DNA of 22,220 nucleotides from a virus. Shown here one piece after another: positions 21,982-22,220 of the stretch. Each line of letters starts with the position of its first letter. Position 1 is the first letter of the stretch. A program made the position numbers and the translations under genes. The notes below the pieces were generated by a model. It did not search any database and was not told where the DNA came from. It was given only the letters and a program-made list of their open reading frames with translations. Location: IMG/VR virus record IMGVR_UViG_3300027973_000239, positions 1-22,220 of that record. One strand, 5' to 3'.

Positions 21982-22079
21982 GCTCTTACTCTTAATTTGT
22001 TAGTTCGTACTAAGATTCCCTCGTTGTAGAAGCCCCAAATTTCGAAGGCTCCATCAATCATGATGATTTTACTAGTCAT
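21972..22079 (-). CDS. Hypothetical small basic protein (35 aa)
   Basis: Reads MTSKIIMIDGAFEIWGFYNE, then GILVRTNKLRVRAWR. A small beta-hairpin-like protein with a basic end. It is the first gene after the hammerhead ribozyme, and its ATG carries a good start element (CCTAGAAACAATG). Ribozyme cleavage would leave it as the first gene on an mRNA with a 24-base leader. Confidence 0.55.
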   Translation of the reverse strand: MTSKIIMIDGAFEIWGFYNEGILVRTNKLRVRAWR

Positions 22080-22097
22080 TGTTTCTAGGTTTTAATT

Positions 22098-22147
22098 GGT
22101 TAAGATGCCTCACGGCATTTCGGTCATTGAGACCTCATCAGTTAACC
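22098..22147 (-). ncRNA. Hammerhead ribozyme (type I)
   Basis: The minus strand contains every conserved hammerhead part in order: stem I 5' strand GGTTAA, core CTGATGA (22141-22135), stem II GGTC-TCAAT-GACC, core GAA, stem III ATGCC-GTGA-GGCAT, cleavage nucleotide C17 at 22104, and stem I 3' strand TTAACC. Stems I, II and III pair perfectly (6, 4 and 5 bp), with the expected G-C pair closing stem II and A15.1-U16.1 at stem III. Predicted cut between 22104 and 22103. The stop codon of the upstream gene (22144-22142) lies in stem I. Bacterial and phage hammerheads are a known class; this site's role is not known. Confidence 0.85.
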
Positions 22148-22219
22148 TCCATGTCTTGCATTAAGTTCATCTTCAAGTGATTTTATTGCAGATTTTAATG
22201 CATTTAAATTCCAAGATAT
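22142..22219 (-). CDS. C-terminal end of a gene cut by the right edge
   Basis: The last 25 codons and the stop are visible, reading ISWNLNALKSAIKSLEDELN then ARHGG. The helix with spaced Leu looks genuine. The start lies outside the window. The TAA stop and the last codons are part of stem I of the hammerhead ribozyme, so translation through the end of this gene would unfold the ribozyme. Confidence 0.6.
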   Translation of the reverse strand: MSWNLNALKSAIKSLEDELNARHGG

Positions 22220-22220
22220 C

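Larger units (their letters stand above)
18314..22091 (-). promoter_or_regulatory. Recurring gene-start element, about 16 copies
   Basis: Nearly every gene in this stretch is preceded, in the coding sense, by TTAAAACCTAGAAACTATG or a close variant (AGAACCTATG), the final ATG being the start codon. Start codons with good copies: 18316, 18510, 18704, 18873, 19235, 19474, 19709, 20018, 20212, 20452, 20986, 21826 and 22079; weaker ones: 19023, 21184, 21423, and 16701 outside this span. It often includes the upstream stop codon. It does not look like a classic Shine-Dalgarno; AGAAA could pair with a 16S tail ending UUUCU. A translation enhancer or regulator-binding site is likely. Confidence 0.8.

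Overview
The window looks like part of a tailed bacteriophage (or prophage) genome from a Bacteroidota host, most likely a flavobacterium or relative. Signs: AT-rich DNA with very tight gene packing, repeated use of the Bacteroidota -7 promoter box TAnnTTTG, almost no Shine-Dalgarno sequences, a BT4734-type primase-helicase, a DUF3127-type SSB-like protein, and a signal peptide ending in SFAQ. Host and phage status are inferred. No terminase, capsid, tail or DNA polymerase gene lies inside the window.

Layout. (1) 1-5944, plus strand: the 3' part of a giant polyvalent or virion-type protein (ParB-like tail end, an HDFFGH domain, a long C-terminal region), then two small phage genes (212 aa; 95 aa DUF6321-like). 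A previously hidden 56-aa minus-strand gene overlaps the giant gene's 3' end and forms a divergent, probably leaderless promoter pair with the 212-aa gene. (2) 5945-6150: convergent terminator region with hairpins and a 12-bp tandem repeat. (3) 6151-9533, minus strand: metallophosphoesterase, then overlapping small genes including a VRR-NUC nuclease, an HTH protein and a zinc ribbon. (4) 9544-15282, minus: replication and recombination block, comprising SF2 helicase, primase-helicase, SSB-like OB protein, PD-(D/E)XK exonuclease and a conserved 161-aa partner. It is interrupted at 13385-13522 by a tRNA-like structure and an intrinsic terminator. (5) 15314-17615, minus: small genes, one secreted, several membrane-bound, joined by ATGA overlaps. 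(6) 17616-17959: non-coding, with inverted arrays of a TCAACACT-type repeat flanking an AT-rich palindrome; origin-like or a regulatory hub. (7) 17960-22220, minus: about twenty very small genes, most preceded by the same short element (sense consensus TTAAAACCTAGAAACTATG). A complete hammerhead ribozyme lies at 22098-22147.

How it may work together. Everything from 22220 down to 6151 reads on one strand and is probably early and middle genes. Two structured RNAs that could cut the transcript (a hammerhead, and a tRNA-like minihelix suited to RNase P) and a shared start element suggest control by RNA processing and translation rather than by many promoters. That model is inference; the sequence matches behind it are direct observations.
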